From positions 1,854,329 to 1,918,328 of the forward strand of contig NC_049997.1 in assembly GCF_000003815.2 (NCBI RefSeq): DNA of 64,000 bases, read 5' to 3'. The position numbers were made by a program, and so were the translations under genes. How positions within the stretch are numbered: the first letter of the stretch is position 1; the number at the start of each line of letters is the position of its first letter. This document shows, piece after piece, positions 25,401 through 40,400 of the stretch. Origin of the DNA: Branchiostoma floridae (Eukaryota > Chordata > Leptocardii > Amphioxiformes > Branchiostomatidae). The notes under the pieces were generated by a model. The model worked only from the letters and a program-made list of their open reading frames with translations, had not been told where the DNA came from and searched no databases.

Positions 25401-28400
25401 AAGACATATTGACTGACAAAGTCACGGAAGGATTTTTTCTTCCGATCAAAAATGTTTCAAAATGTACGCCTGGGGTCCAAACGGACCCCACTCGGGTGTT
25501 TGAGGGTTAATAGCCAAATTTCTCTCTATACCTATGTCATGCTCTGGTTCCGGGTCGGAGTTCAAATGGCGGAAGGGTGGTGTAATAGGCCGGAAGTGCG
25601 CTGTTGTCTCCCTAACTTTTGCATCCTATTGCTTGATGATCGTTGTAGCTGAGCATAGAATTGTCTTATTTCCTGAAGAGCCCGTGGGTTTTATCATTTT
25701 TGTGCGCGGAGTAGTTGGTCGGCCAGCCAAACCATTTTTGTATTAGTCCGCTGCAACGGTGAAGCGGTTTTTTTCGCCTGATGACCCAAAGAGTAACGTT
25801 TTTCATGCGATTTCGATGAAATTACGTCATCGGAGATTGCAATAAAGTTCTCACATGGAATTTTTTTATTTTCATTTTGCAAAAACATTAAGAATTTAGC
25901 TTATCTACGACGTAGGCCGGGAAATTCATTTTCCAAGCAGCTTCGATCAAAAAGTGTTAAAAAATTATGGTTTTCGGGTTCAAAATAAAATTTTACTACA
26001 TATTCTACCCAAAATAAAGAGGCAACAGACGATACCAGGAGGTTTGTTGGAAAGAGACAGTAAACGGCTTTCCACCATATTAATTAAGTTTTGCGTCCTA
26101 CGTTCCCTAGCGGAACTGTAGCCCTTCGGCCTGAGGCTGTCTGCCAACCTCCGAAATCGTAAAACAAACTCCGGTCCGAGACCTTCTGTTGGTTGTGTTT
26201 TACAATTTCTCGACTAAAAGTCCCCTGCTGCTATTAATACAAAGACAGTATCTGCTACAATTGTTCCCCTTGTATTTTTTTTTCCCAATGACAGGGTACT
26301 ATGATACGGATGACGATGAAGACGTTGAAACTAAAGAAAAGCTGGCGGACAAGTTGAAAACCTGGTGTTGCAATACCTTTTGGAACAGTTGGGAGTGTTG
26401 TTCTTGCTTCAAACGATTTCAAGAAATCCTGTCCCTTTTTGTCATGGATCCGTTGATAGACCTCTTGATCACACTATGCATTGTTCTGAACACAATGTTT
26501 ATGGCTATGGACCACTACGGCAAAAGCGAGTCTTTTGAACTGACCCTTAAAACAGGAAACTACGTAAGTATCAGATCATTGCTTCAAAAGAGAGTGAAAA
26601 TATAAAAGTATTTGTGTGATTTACTTGAACTTGTCTTCATATGCCCGGAAAAGTGGCTCTAGGAACATCTACATTCTCTTCTCTACAGAGCTTAAAAAGG
26701 ACTCAAACTTTGCCTCGAAGCTCATCTGTGTAGATAGCTACAATAAGCCAAACCTGTTCTCCGGCAGTTCATCTACAGCCTTCGCCAGATTTGAATTAGC
26801 AATCGCTAATGGATACCGCCGTATTGACATACAAAACTTGATGTGACGTAGTTATTCTTTTCGAAGCTTGAACTGTTTTAGTTTAAAGTAATTTTATACC
26901 TTAATATATTGTTGAGCGTAACATATATATTTCCAAATTACAGGTTTTTACGGCCATATTTGCAGCTGAATTTTTTCTGAAGTTGCTTGCCCTCGGGCCT
27001 GCAGTGTACTTCAGCAGTGGCTGGAACTGTTTCGATGCCATCATCGTTATCCTCAGTCTGGCCGAACTTGGATTAGAAGGCGTCCAGGGGCTGTCAGTTC
27101 TCAGGTCATTCAGATTGGTCAGTACCTTTCCAACTAACCGTCTTTCCCCCGTCCCTACCTACATTTATCGTATTAGTTATAGGGCTTAACAATAACATTC
27201 TTAAGCTGTTTTGTTTACAATAATACAGTATCTTGTCTTATCTTGTCACTTGTCTGTATCTGTATAACCACCACATCCACCAGTGTTTTTCGTCCCAAAG
27301 GTGGCACACACGAGTGTGCCCTACTACTTGCTTAATCGTCTAGGTTGGTTTGATTATCATATAATTATTAATCCCAATGACACCATCGTATCTTTTTTTC
27401 TGTAGCTGAGAGTATTTAAGCTTGCCAAGTCCTGGCCGACGTTAAACCTGCTCATCTCCATCATTGGCAGCTCCATAGGTGCCTTGGGCAATCTGACGTT
27501 CATCCTCGGCATAGTTGTCTACATTTTCGCTGTGATCGGAATGCAGCTTTTTGGAGCTGAGTATGAGAAGAGATTGGATCTTTTTGACGGCGAGGTACGA
27601 CTTATGCCAGCGATTCACAATTCAGTCTTGAGATAAAAGGATGGAAGTTCTAGTTCTAGTTTGAGTGACCGTTTGATTGGCATTTCTACGTACTTTCTAC
27701 GTACTTATTTTAGTATCCAACTGGACACCGTTTGTCTTTTCCACCCCTAGATACATTTCTTACTGCCGATACTGAACAATATGCTCTTTTTAGACAGGAT
27801 TGCTGATATTGATTATTATCAAGATGATGATGATATAGAATAGTGAAGTACTAGGATTGCTATAATAATTTGCCTATATGTGTTACCCAGTTACCCAGAT
27901 GGAGTTTTGTGGACTTTTTGCACTCCTTCCTCATCATCTTCAGAGTGCTGTGTGGAGAGTGGATTGAAAATATGTGGGTGTGCATGCTCGTCAACGGATG
28001 GGCCTGCATCCCCCTCTTCATTCTGTCAATGATTATAGGCAATTTGGTGGTAAGAGGTACCTCCTAATTCATGCCACACCGAATCACAGTCCGAGCAATT
28101 CAATTCATTCATAATCGGCAATAACTCAAAAACATAAAGTTAGAAAAATAATTTTTACCTTTTTCCATGTATTATTGATACCTCTCATTCATCATGCATC
28201 CAAGGTCCCCATGTACATGAGTTATATCAAGCGATCGTCAATCTTCACTCAAATCAACACAAGTTTACAGTAATCGCAAAGTATCGCTAGCCTCTCTCTA
28301 CATCTATATCTATATCTATATATGTCTCTCTATATATAGAGAGAGCGTGTGTGTGTGAGAGAGAGATTGATATAGAGAGATGGAAATACAGATAGATATA

Positions 28401-31400
28401 GATAGAAATAGATAAATAGTTAGTATGTGGGTAGGTGTTGGGAAGACGAAGGTCAGGTTCGATTTTGGGCCCCTTGTATGTGACATTGGTACTGCAGCAG
28501 CACTTCCGTTTTTAATGCCTTTTTACCTGGATCTGCTATGGTCTTTATTTTTTGCTGGCAGATAGCTTGTGATGTAAAGAAAAGGAAGTGTGTTTGGTAC
28601 TCCTGGCAGCTTGCTCTAGAAATGCAAGGGCGTTTTTGTCGAAATCATGCAAGGAGAATCACGAAACACAGGAACGACGAATTTTCATGGTATTTAGTAT
28701 GCAGGTATCTCAGTCAGAGATGCACATAATGAATTGCATTTTGTGAAAATTATGAATTGATTTGCATATTTAATGCGAAAATCAATTTTCATAGTGTTAT
28801 CCATTATAAGAATCAAATACATGTAATATATAGTTTGTGGCAGGGGAAAGTTTAGCATATACCAATTATGCAAGTCAATTTGAATATTTAATGCGAAGTG
28901 CCATTACTCTTCTAAAATTTCATGATTAGATTGTGAACATTGTGACCTGTGTAAGTTAATTAAAGGTGTACATAACCAACCGAAGATTATGCAGCTGTGG
29001 AAGTCATTAGCATAGTCAGAATATGTTAAATCACGGAAATAGGATCTGTAATCGACTGAATTATAAAAATAAGCATTTAAGTTACCTACGTTCAATCAAA
29101 CCCTTCTTAAGTTATCCGCTTTGAATGTTGATTTGATTATGTGGATGAAAGCCTTTGAGAATCTGAAACCTGACGCGAGCGTGTGGATAAAAACTGGCCA
29201 ACAAAAGTTGTCTTTATTATGAAATATACATATAAGTAGTCAGCAAGGTTGAACAAATGACTAGCCACTATCCATAAAGAATAATAGATTTTTCATTTTC
29301 ATGAGATCCATAATCTACAAGGTTGCAACATGTTGTAACATGTACATGTATTCCTCTGCCGCCTGTATAGATCCTGAACCTATTCTTGGCTTTGCTGTTG
29401 AGCTGCTTCAGTGCAGATTCTCTAGCAGACAGACCGGAAGGTGATGGTGAACCAAACAATCTGCAACTGGCAGTAGAGAAACTCAAACGATGGGCCAAAA
29501 TGTTACTTGACTTATGCCGCCCGAGTTTTTGGAGAAAACGACGAAAAGGAAAAGAAAAGTTCAACGAAGCGAATCCTACGGACGGAGAAACCTCCAGGGA
29601 AGCTGTAGAAGAGACGGGTATGTAAACCTTCCACTGTTATATCTCACTGCTGAAATACACTATCTTCTCTCACGTGGTAACTGTTCAATCCTTCTTCATG
29701 GAGGTTAGGTAAGAGCCTATCATCTCTTTCTCTTTTTCGAATAGATACTGGTGCATGACTTTATTTGATATGTATAACACAAAGGCACTTCGTGTATAAA
29801 TGGCTTCATGTATACACAAGAACATTGTATACACAAGAACATTCAAATGAAATCTGAATGCATCTTCTTCATTGCCATTCCCTATATCGAAATTGCGAAT
29901 GAATGAGCATAACGCTGTTTGGCATAACTAATGTTTATAAACCCACTACCTCACCAGATCTAAAATGGCATATGTAGCTGAGAAATAGAATGTCGATTGC
30001 TATCAATTATGAAAATTAATACGTTATCTTATTTAATATATAAATTCACTAAATTTACTCCCTGATAAAGCCTAAACTGCGTGCGTGCCCAAAATGACAG
30101 CAATCAGTCGTTCCTTTCTTCAGTTATCCTTATTGGAATGTGTGACAAAAATACCACTGCAGTTCCAAAATCAAACGTTGGAGGGCTCAAACTGGTCACA
30201 CCTTGCCTTGATGTACTAATTTGTAATTTGTACTTTTACAGTGAACGAGCAAGTCCTCGATTCCGTTTACACCGTCAATCTTCCAGAGGAGGTTCCAAAA
30301 ACTTTACCAACAGTGACGCCATCCCAATTCCTGTTGGGATCGCCCACCCCAGCGCCATTGTGTAGATTCGGTTCGAACTATGACGTCACAGTCGTTGTTC
30401 CCACGCGCCCCATGAATGGCCATGCACCGATCGATGGAGCTGCGCTGATGAAGAACGTTGATTCAAACCAAGTGCCAGTATTTAACCATAGATTATCAGA
30501 AAAGGTACTAGTAATGTATCAACGGGTTCTACATATTTCAACCTTATCTATACTTATGCTTAGTATAATAAGGGGAACAATTGGGTTTATAGGGATTTTA
30601 TTTGCAAATTTCGTGCCACATTCGGAGCCATTCTGGTGCGAATTCCAAATGGACCTTATACCCCCTTCACACGTGAAGGAATAAGCCCAAATGCAGTCAG
30701 AATGAATTTTTTTTCTATTCCTGTGAATTCGTATTGTATCCTAAAAATTCTCACTGCCTTCCAGATATTCTTTGGCCACATTCTGGCATGATTCGTGTGA
30801 CTTGCCGTTTCGGTTCTCCATCGAATGAGATAAGAATGTTTCTAATAATTTTGGAATGCCGTAGAATGCGGTCATACTAAAGTTCGAATAGTTGAAATAC
30901 ACTTATAGTCCACTCTGAATGCCTTCGATATTTTTCAAGTTCAAATACACTTTGGCAGTTTTTAACATGTCAAAAACTTTTGGGCTAGCCAAAAGAACGG
31001 GTACAAATAGCTGGGATGCAGTGAAAGTTTCTGAAACACACTACAAATGGTCCATTGCCAGGAATAGAAAATCCTATAAATATCATAGCTATGCATGTGT
31101 TATATTGATTGAGTGGTATCATATATATTGAGTGAATTTGCGTGCCTTAATCGGCAGAGCGTTGGGCTCAGGCCCAAGAGGTTCTGCGTTCGAAACCTGT
31201 CATGTCATCTTGTGCCATTTCTTCTTCTTCTTGTGCCATTAGGAAAGGCTCTTCACACGACTTTCCTCACTTCACTCATCAGGTGACAATTAGTACTTAG
31301 ATTCTGCTGACGTCCCCCGTATAGGACGAAAAATGAGGTCCCATGTTTGGGAGAATCACGCCCCACGAACGTTAAAGAATCCACCACACCTTTCGAAAAA

Positions 31401-34400
31401 GAATAGGGGCATGGCCAGGTGTCCTATGGTACAAATCATTCCGTCTGGACATAGTGATTTACTACAAACGGCCTGGCGAACCTCCGTCTCGTATCAGCTA
31501 TACAGTACGGTGATTCACATTATTCACCCGGACGGGAGACCTGACGCACCCTGTCTTGTATCAGTCAAAAGAAGGTTAGGCGGTATAACCCCGACGGTTC
31601 GCCCTTACGTCGACTTACTTACTTACAGTTCCTGACATACATCATGGAGGTAATGATTACAGATTCATGAAAAAGAGATTATATGAATAGTGCGCCTGCC
31701 TAAAGCGGCAGTGCGTCTAAAGCTCAGATGAGCATGTTCTCGGAAATCGCAGTGTTGCCATCTAAAATTATTGACATGCAACAAAAAGAAATTTACATTG
31801 ATGAGATGAAAATATGCTCACTTACGATTCATGGCGTAACATAGTTGACAAATTATGAAATATACGTACAAACTTGACTGACTTGTACAATTGCAAAGAT
31901 GACCCAAACGACCGGATATGAACCATATACCAGATTTCACTCTATTATGTATTTTTGCCACGTATAATGATATATGGCTACAGATTAATCAGCACAAAAG
32001 GAACTTGAAACTAACACATTGCTTTTTACAGATTGAAAGGCACCTGTTGTATTGGTGTCTTGTTCGCGTCCATATCGTGTGGAGTTCGCGTCCACAACAC
32101 GCCTTTTCCGGGCATTATCTCAAAAGTTGCCTTGGGTCGCGCCTTTTTGCTGTCGTTTGTTACGCGCCAGTCACCAACAGTCGCCAACGTACCATAGTAC
32201 AGTGAGATACCCCATTAAATAAGTATACCAATTAAGGCGGGACTACTCTTATTTGTTCAAGATTGACTCTATCAATCATGCAGTCATTCAATGAATCAAT
32301 AAATATTTTCGGTGAACAGCTCTAAATACATGCCCAGATCGTATTTTGAATTCGACAAAATAAATTGCCTTTTCTTGGTGGTGGGGGCAGTGGATGGAGT
32401 GAGGAAAATCATGACAAATTCCATTCCCAAGGGTACAACACTGGTGGCATGTTAGGGGTTCCGAACCCAGGAACTATAGGACTATGGGAACTTCTCAATG
32501 ATGCATGATGGTGTGATGTAACGTTAGCCAATCAAGTAGCAATGTAGAAATGATGGACGACATTCAAATTACAAACCCTACATTACTAATTTGGCTTACA
32601 GACATCAACAATTCATTTTTTTCACTCAAAGTTATTCGTGTTTTAGCCATGTATGTTTATTCTCCCTGTCTGCTGAAACACAATCACTTTGTCCCGATGA
32701 AGGGTGCAGATGACCTTGGCATTTGTAATGAATTTGGAGCAGCGCAGTCGTCCCAGGGTGCAGAAAATGGGAAACCGATCAACTGCAAATCACCGAATCA
32801 CCAAGACAACAGTGAACAAAAGAGTGGCCGGCCAGAAGGAGAGAGCACTGGTACTGGAAATGTCAATGATGACGATGATGAAGATGCTGATGTTATCATC
32901 GATTGCTGTCCTCCTGTATGTTATCCATGCTGCTACAAATGTTGTGCATGTGCCAATGAGGAGAGAAAGGCAGGGGAGATATGGAAGAATGTCCGGCTAA
33001 AAGCAAACTTCATCGTTCTTCACAAGTACTTCGAAACGTTTATCGTTGGGATGATTTTGCTGAGCAGTCTGGCACTGGTAAGAGTGTTTGTTGATCACAC
33101 ATTGATGAGACAGATCATTCAATTGAACTATCGTCTAACACCTTTATCATCTTACTTTATAAAGAAAGCAAATTTAAGGCAACGTCACTTTGATCCACAT
33201 ATTTTACACAAATCCCTGAGGTTGCAGTTGTCTGATTCTAGAATCAACAGCTTCTACTACAATGGTCTTTACTCCACCATCACAAGGGAATGTGTTATTC
33301 TTGTCTCTTTCTGTAGGCTTTCGAAGACATATATCTTAAAGACAGACCCGCCTTGCAGCTTGGCCTGAACATCGCGGATCGACTGTTTGCCGTGATCTTC
33401 TGCTGTGAGATGCTGATAAAGTGGATTGCGTTTGGGTACAGAAAATACTTCACCAATGCCTGGTGTTGGCTTGACTTTGTCATCGTTATGGTAAGTAACA
33501 CAAGATACCAAAACGTGAACTCCTCTGATCGGTGGTCCACATTCATCTTTTAGTCTTTTTTAAAAGACTTTCAACCTCCGTCGCTGTTCAAAAACGTAGC
33601 CGCAGGGTTCATCACCCCCCCCCCCCTGATGCTTATCGCGAACCTCGAAATTAATGCCCCCATGAGTCTTCAGCAACGTCGGCTTGATACCTGAGCACCG
33701 ATTATTTTACCCACCCTTGATTCCTTCTATCACCTACCAAATTATGTTGATGACTGCTGGGATTTACTTTTCTTTTCTTATAATCTGTAGGATTGTGAGG
33801 ATTGTGATGGTTCAATGTAACTGTGAGTTATTATCAACGTTGACATGTTTCTATTAGGCCTAGCTTAGACAAAACATGGGTCGTGGGTCTGACTGCCAGT
33901 TTGGTGTTATTTCGGTGGCACTTCATTAGCGATTATTACACTGCTTGTAAACCCAAAAGCAAACGTTATCATCCAAAATAAATGATTCAATTTTTAACGT
34001 AGCCTGAGAGTAATCAAGTACAGTTATCACTTAAAACGAAAACAAAGAACGAGCAAATTCACCACCACCAAACGGCGCGTAAAATCACGTGGTAGGACTG
34101 TGGATATTATTATAGTAGTATTAGAGGACACGATGATAACACCACACCCTCTTATGAGACATGCCTTATTTGCCCTGGTTGTAAAAAATCTTATCTTTTT
34201 TTGTTGTTGAACCAGGGGTCAGGTCGATCTCCTAACCCACCAAGGTAACTCTGACCTCTGACCTGCTCCTTCTTGCTCCTGAATAAATGATATCATCGTG
34301 ACCCTCTAATACTATTGTAGTTTGCAATCTACCCACTTCTGGGTAGATTTGGCTTTGAGTAAATACTCCGCTATCTGGTACCTCTTAGCTACGCCACACA

Positions 34401-37400
34401 ACCAGCCTCCCGCAAACTTATTTTCACTATACAAAAACCAGCACCTCTGTTGTATATCTCTTGTGCCTTCGTAAAAGAAATGAATCACTCTAAATACTTT
34501 TTGTTATTTTCTTCCCTCGGTCTAAATGTATTTTTCTAACAACCTATCCTCTCCAGTTCACCGAAATTGCTTAAAACTCAGGCCCGTCTGTTTAGCAAGG
34601 TTTCGCAGGTTCGTAAAAGCAGCTTCTGGTACGGGAAAGGCTGGGGTCATCATTACGTCTTACGGTCAGGTTGCATTGCTTATGCGCAGTACCGATGTAT
34701 CGTGCCAGACGTTTTGGTGCATCGTTCCAGATTTCCCTGCTTGGAATAGGGGCTGAGGCTCTTGGCCTTTCTAATCTGTCGGCATTCAGATCGATGCGAA
34801 CACTGAGGGCTTTGCGACCGCTGAGAGCAATTTCCAGGGCCGAGGGCATGAGGGTAGGTACCGTTAATAACATTTGAATCACTTCAGCATCAGTCGTAGT
34901 CATCATCGTCAGTGCCAAATAAAAACTCAGATGAACAAGAAATCAAACATCTCATACTTCCTATGGTTTGTTTGTAATTTCTTAGTTTTCTTCGAGTTTC
35001 TTGCCGATTGGTCGTTATGAATTGGGCATGTGAGGACCAAATCTAAATCATCTACGAGGGGCGTGCAATAAGTAATGGTCCTGACCCACTTCCAGTTGTC
35101 TGATCTAAATGAAATTTTGTATGTGTAATAATTCATATCTCTATGGGTTATGTTGCAAAAGACAGCTCTGAACTAATTGTGGTTTCTGATTTACTGGTGT
35201 TTGAACTTAGTCAGGTGCGAAATGGACCAGGTGTGAAATGGAACCAGTTGAGTGTCGCGCAGTGATCCGGTTTTTGTATTTGAAAGGACGCACACCAAAG
35301 AAGACTTTTGATGAAATAAATGAAACTTATGGTGATGATGCCCCATCATATGACCTTGTAAAACGCTGGCATCCTGAATTCAAACGTGGCTGGAAGTCTG
35401 TGGAAACAGCTCCCAGACCTGGTCGTCCCTCTTGTGCCATTGATGAGGCATCAGTTGGAGGACCAACCTGGGGTGTCCTACAAAATCGGTGTCCAGAGCT
35501 GCATCAAACGATGGGAGAAATGCATAACTCTGGGTGATTCCTATGAAGAGAAAGACTAATAACTGTGCCAAGTTTCATTAATCTCCTGCTATGGGAAATG
35601 GGTCAGGACCATTACTAATTGCACGCCCCTCGTAAGTGTGGTTTGTTTGTTTGCTTGGCCAACCAAATGATGTCTCATGATTTACCACTTAGAAATTATA
35701 ATAGTAATGCAAATGTAGTGATTGTTATCTGCCCACCCGACATTACTGTTGTCGCATGTGTCGAACTCCTTAAATGGATAATACAAATATCTAGTTCGGC
35801 GACCTCATACCTCCATGAAATATCTAGACCTTTTGTAGATTTTAGTTTTGTATATTCTATGCAAATGACTCATGTTCATTGACACAAGTGTAACAAGTAT
35901 AAATTCTCAACATTTATCATTACCTTGTTTAACAATGTTTGCATAGCATATTGGTGTCTGTTTATGTTCCACCTGTAATAAATTATATGTGCTACATTCG
36001 CATTCATTTAAGCCCAGTTATGGAAAACAATGGAACTATACAATTTCAATTATGCAAATCAATGCATTTGCATAACATGTGCATGATTATGGAGATTGTT
36101 GCCTAAGCTACCTTCATGCCTAAAATGATAGAAATCGGTCGTTCTTTTTCTGTTATCCTTTTTGGAATGTCTTGACAAAACACCACTGCAGTTACAAAAT
36201 CAAATTTAGGGGTCCACATTGGCCTGACGTCGAAAGCTGATACCAAAAACATGAAAATCCGTTTATCCTTTCTTGAGTTATCCTGTTCGGAATTGTTTTA
36301 CAAAAATGCCCCTGCGATTCCAACCCTAGCCGCTAGAAGGCCTAATTGCACGTCACTTCTTCCCGAGCACAAGAGCTATCTAACACCTAAAACCTACACG
36401 GCTACAGAAAAGTAACAACCCCAATTTCAATCCTAAAGAATGTTCTCCACCAGAAAATCACAATGGTCATCTGTATAAACATCTAAAGAAAACAAGGCAT
36501 CAGTCAGCTGAAACTCCGTGCTGGGGGCCCGTACAAGCTTCCCGGTATATATTCCTTTCCCGGCCTTTTCCGATAAAAATTCGCGAATACCCCCCCCCCC
36601 CCCCCCCAACCCCCCTAATTACGCCAAGGCCCCCAGAGCAGAGACGCCGGTGAAGGAGGCTAATCTGTTCTCCTGATTCGATCCGTAGCATCCGACAACT
36701 CAAATCTGTCAAGTAAGGACAAACTGAATTAATCGTATGGATGACATCCTCTGTAAACCCCAAACCTAATGTGCGGGGCGAAGGGAGGCAAATAGGTTTG
36801 CTTTTGGAAACGGTAAGACATTTCATATAGTATCCGCTATCTTTCGTTAGTGTCAAATCATATCCAGTTGCGTGAGTAACTGCTTTTTGAGGAAATCGAG
36901 TAAAAATGGTCCTAAACCACAGAACTAAACATGTGGTGCATTCTTTCCCAGGTTTGATTTGTCTTATGTTCACTTCCTTGAAGTTCAAGTTAAAGACAGT
37001 AAGACACAATAAATCATCGCCATTTCAACAATGTTTTATTGCAATTCATGTTTAAAGATGAAAACAATGGCAAAATGGCCCTATACCCTGACCATGTGCC
37101 CCCTTATTAACATGAAGAACAGGTCCTCTGGCGAGCATAAAATTTTGGGTGACATGTGGCTACATTTGTTTTAGAACAGGCAAAAATCGATCCGCGCGTG
37201 GATGTCATCCATAAAATTAAGATAGTGTGGCCTGGACTGCGGAACTCAACAAATTCTAACAAAAAAATGGGAAAGCTTGGACCCTACCTGTTCCTATTGT
37301 CCCCAAACTTTAACTTATGATAATCTTTCAACTATCATTATTGTTACATTGTATTTCTGTATTATATCATACAACTGTAGACAGCGTTGTAACAGTACAA

Positions 37401-40400
37401 CTTCATCCTGGGTTCATAATTCAGTTTTAGACACTGATGACGAAACAAAATTCCATTTGTTGAACACAGGTGTTCTTGGACTGGTCTTCTTGTCTATGAG
37501 TCAATTAGCATAGTCCTTTTTGGGCAGAAGTGCTTTTGATTTTTTTTTTTTAATTCAGTTTAGGTCTGGGTTAATTATTCAAATGCACATCGTTGAAGAG
37601 CCCATATTTTGAGTGTTTTAGACCTGTCTATTTTACTGTTTTACATTGGGTGGGATGGAAGAGTCGGCTCTTGCAGGGGGATGATTCAAAAATCAATTTT
37701 TTTTACTAGAAGTGTTTTTGGACTTGTTCACGTGAGGACAAGACTGGAATGTTCCATTCTCGCGGTGTGATTTTTTAAAATTCAATTTTAGACAGAGGTT
37801 ATCATATGTGGCGTCCCACATTGCAGTGGAAGTGTTCTCGAGTCGGCGTCACAGCGATTTCGCAACCCCCCCACCCTCCCCCAGCGATTGGCGAGATCAC
37901 TAACGTTTTCGCCCCCCTTTATTGTTTTGGTTACTACATATTAGGTGCGCTTCCTGGTACTATACTGCACCTGGGAGTTACATAGTTGGTGTGTCACCTG
38001 GTATATGGCACCTTATTACCGTAAGATGTCATATCTCGAAAGTAGATACTATATTGTTCGGTGCAAACAATACATTGAAATAATAAAAAAAAATTTTTTT
38101 GGAGCTGGGGTGACATAAAAAACAGTGCTATTGCGAACGTATAAATCAACACCGTCTATGGTATGGAGTACGTCAGCTATATGTTTTCAATTTGTCACAG
38201 TGTTTTCTTTCTTGTTCTGGAAACATTTCCAAAGCACTAACAAAAACACGTGCGTAATAGTTTCTCATTATAAACACTGTCTACGCGCAAGTTGATATAC
38301 CTGTTGCTAAATGCTACACAAACACTGGTAAAGTACCAGTCTTAAGAAACACGGGTAAACGCACCATGTACCAGTTCCTAAATACTAGAAAAAACAGTCA
38401 TGTTGGAGGTGAAGATACCCCTTGGCCATGTGCATATGCCAAAATGTGCGTTATTCTAATGATTGCCTTATTTGCATAATTAATAAAGACATTACATAGT
38501 GCTTTTGTGGTCAATTCATGGTAGAGACTTCATATTGGAGATATATAGGTTGCTTGAGGACAGGTGAATACAATGAAATATATTCTATGTCGAGACTCAG
38601 TTAATATATGCAATAATGGGAATACAAGGGACCCAACCCTCCTTGTCTGAAACAAGTTCAACTATCTTATCGATCGCTGTGACACCTGTCCATTTTAAGT
38701 ACGACAGTAGGCCTAAGTAAGTAAGCCTCACAAATAGCCCATTCTCGTACGGGGATGGATTTTTTTTATATTCACTTTTGGGATGGTCCATTCAATATGA
38801 GTTGGGATATGGTTGAAATATAATGTATCTGCTTGCGAAGATTGCCTGTCTAGTTCATATCTAAACCAAGAACACCTCACGGTGATTGACTTTTTTGTAT
38901 AGTCACTTTTGGGACAGTACATTTTATATGAGTTGGGATATGGTTGAAAAATACTGTATCTGCTCGCGAATATTGCCTGTTTAGTTCCTATCTAAACCAA
39001 GAACACCTCCGTTCTGCAGGTAGTGGTGAATGCACTGGTGAAGGCCATCCCGTCTATCATGAACGTGCTGATGGTGTGCCTTGTTTTCTGGCTCATCTTT
39101 GCTATCATGGGCGTCCAACTATTTGGTGGACAGTTCTTCAAGGTTTGAATTTTTATATTACACTTCAGCTTACTCTGTTTGATTTTGAACCATGATATCC
39201 GAGAACAAGACATTTTTGATATCACAAATCATCCTGCTGACATCTTCAGGCGCCAGAAAGAAAATGTGTACAGTGGTTTTAGCATAACTTGACTTACTTG
39301 ACATATATCGGTTGTCTCTTCTCCCCTGCCATCCCAACCGAGACCCTGTCCAGCATTGCTTGACATAACTACTAATATGACATATGCTTATCTTGATCGT
39401 CACTGCTTTTTGTTATTTGAAAATTGAAGGAATTCTGTTTGTTCAAAGTGTGTAGATGAAAACAACAAACGGCTACCAACCAACATTACCGATAACAAAG
39501 AAGAGTGCCTGATGAAAAATTACACTTGGATTAACTCCAAGATCAACTTCGACAACGTGGGTCAAGCTTATCTGGTATTGTTTCAAGTGGTAAGTCTACT
39601 CCTACACGTAGCCCGTGTCACACATATCACACGATAGCAAATTCTTAGGGAAGTCGTAGTTGTGTCGTGCCAATTCAGCTCTCTCGTGACGCGGAAGGTT
39701 GTAGCAGATGCTTGTAACTGGTACATGGTGGGTTTTGCCACGTCCACTATAAACGTTGTGTGATGTCTGTGACTGCACCGTAGGCAATAAGCTTTTCTTC
39801 AATTGACAGTAATCCGTGTGGTTATGTCTTACTTCTTTATTGTCCGTTTCAGGCGACGTTCAAAGGATGGATAGAGATCATGGCCGATGCTGTGGACGTC
39901 AGAGGGGTAACTTCTTTTCGTCTCCTGCGGCTGTTGACAAAGGCCAAAGGGCTATATAGCAGGGGGGTAAAACGTGTCATCATCCCAAGGTTTTTGTCTC
40001 AGTTGGGAAAACCGTTGCTAGTACCATGTTCAAGGTCGATTTGAGTATATGATACGTTTGACTGAGCTGGAGTTTTCCGTTATATTGGTAAGGATTTGAG
40101 ACATGATATATAACATAATTCGTCACCCAAACAGAAATATTCCCACTTTGCAGTCGAATACAACTTTCTGTTTCGATATGTTATGCTTGCTTGTACGACA
40201 GAAAGAAAACTTGAGGAACTTGCGAGAAAACACGTGAGATCGCGTAATCGGCAGCGTGCTTGGCTCAGTACCTACATGTCCCGTGGTTTTGAGTCCTGCC
40301 GTGTTACCGATCTTGTGCCCTCGGAAAAGGCAATATTATACACGACTTTCCTCACTTTACTGTTCAAATGAGACCCAGATTTGACTAGGGACGTCCCTCG

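Noticed and set aside
31138-31210. Functional tRNA gene
   Set aside because: A- and B-box-like blocks are present but stems do not pair properly, and the sequence continues into a SINE body.
32550-32702. In-frame extension of the Cys-cluster exon upstream to 32550
   Set aside because: AT-rich, intron-like and unlike any Nav linker. Treated as intron read-through, although the exact acceptor is uncertain.
36500-37009. 169-codon reverse ORF
   Set aside because: Includes a translated poly-C run, has no recognisable domain and no splice or homology support.
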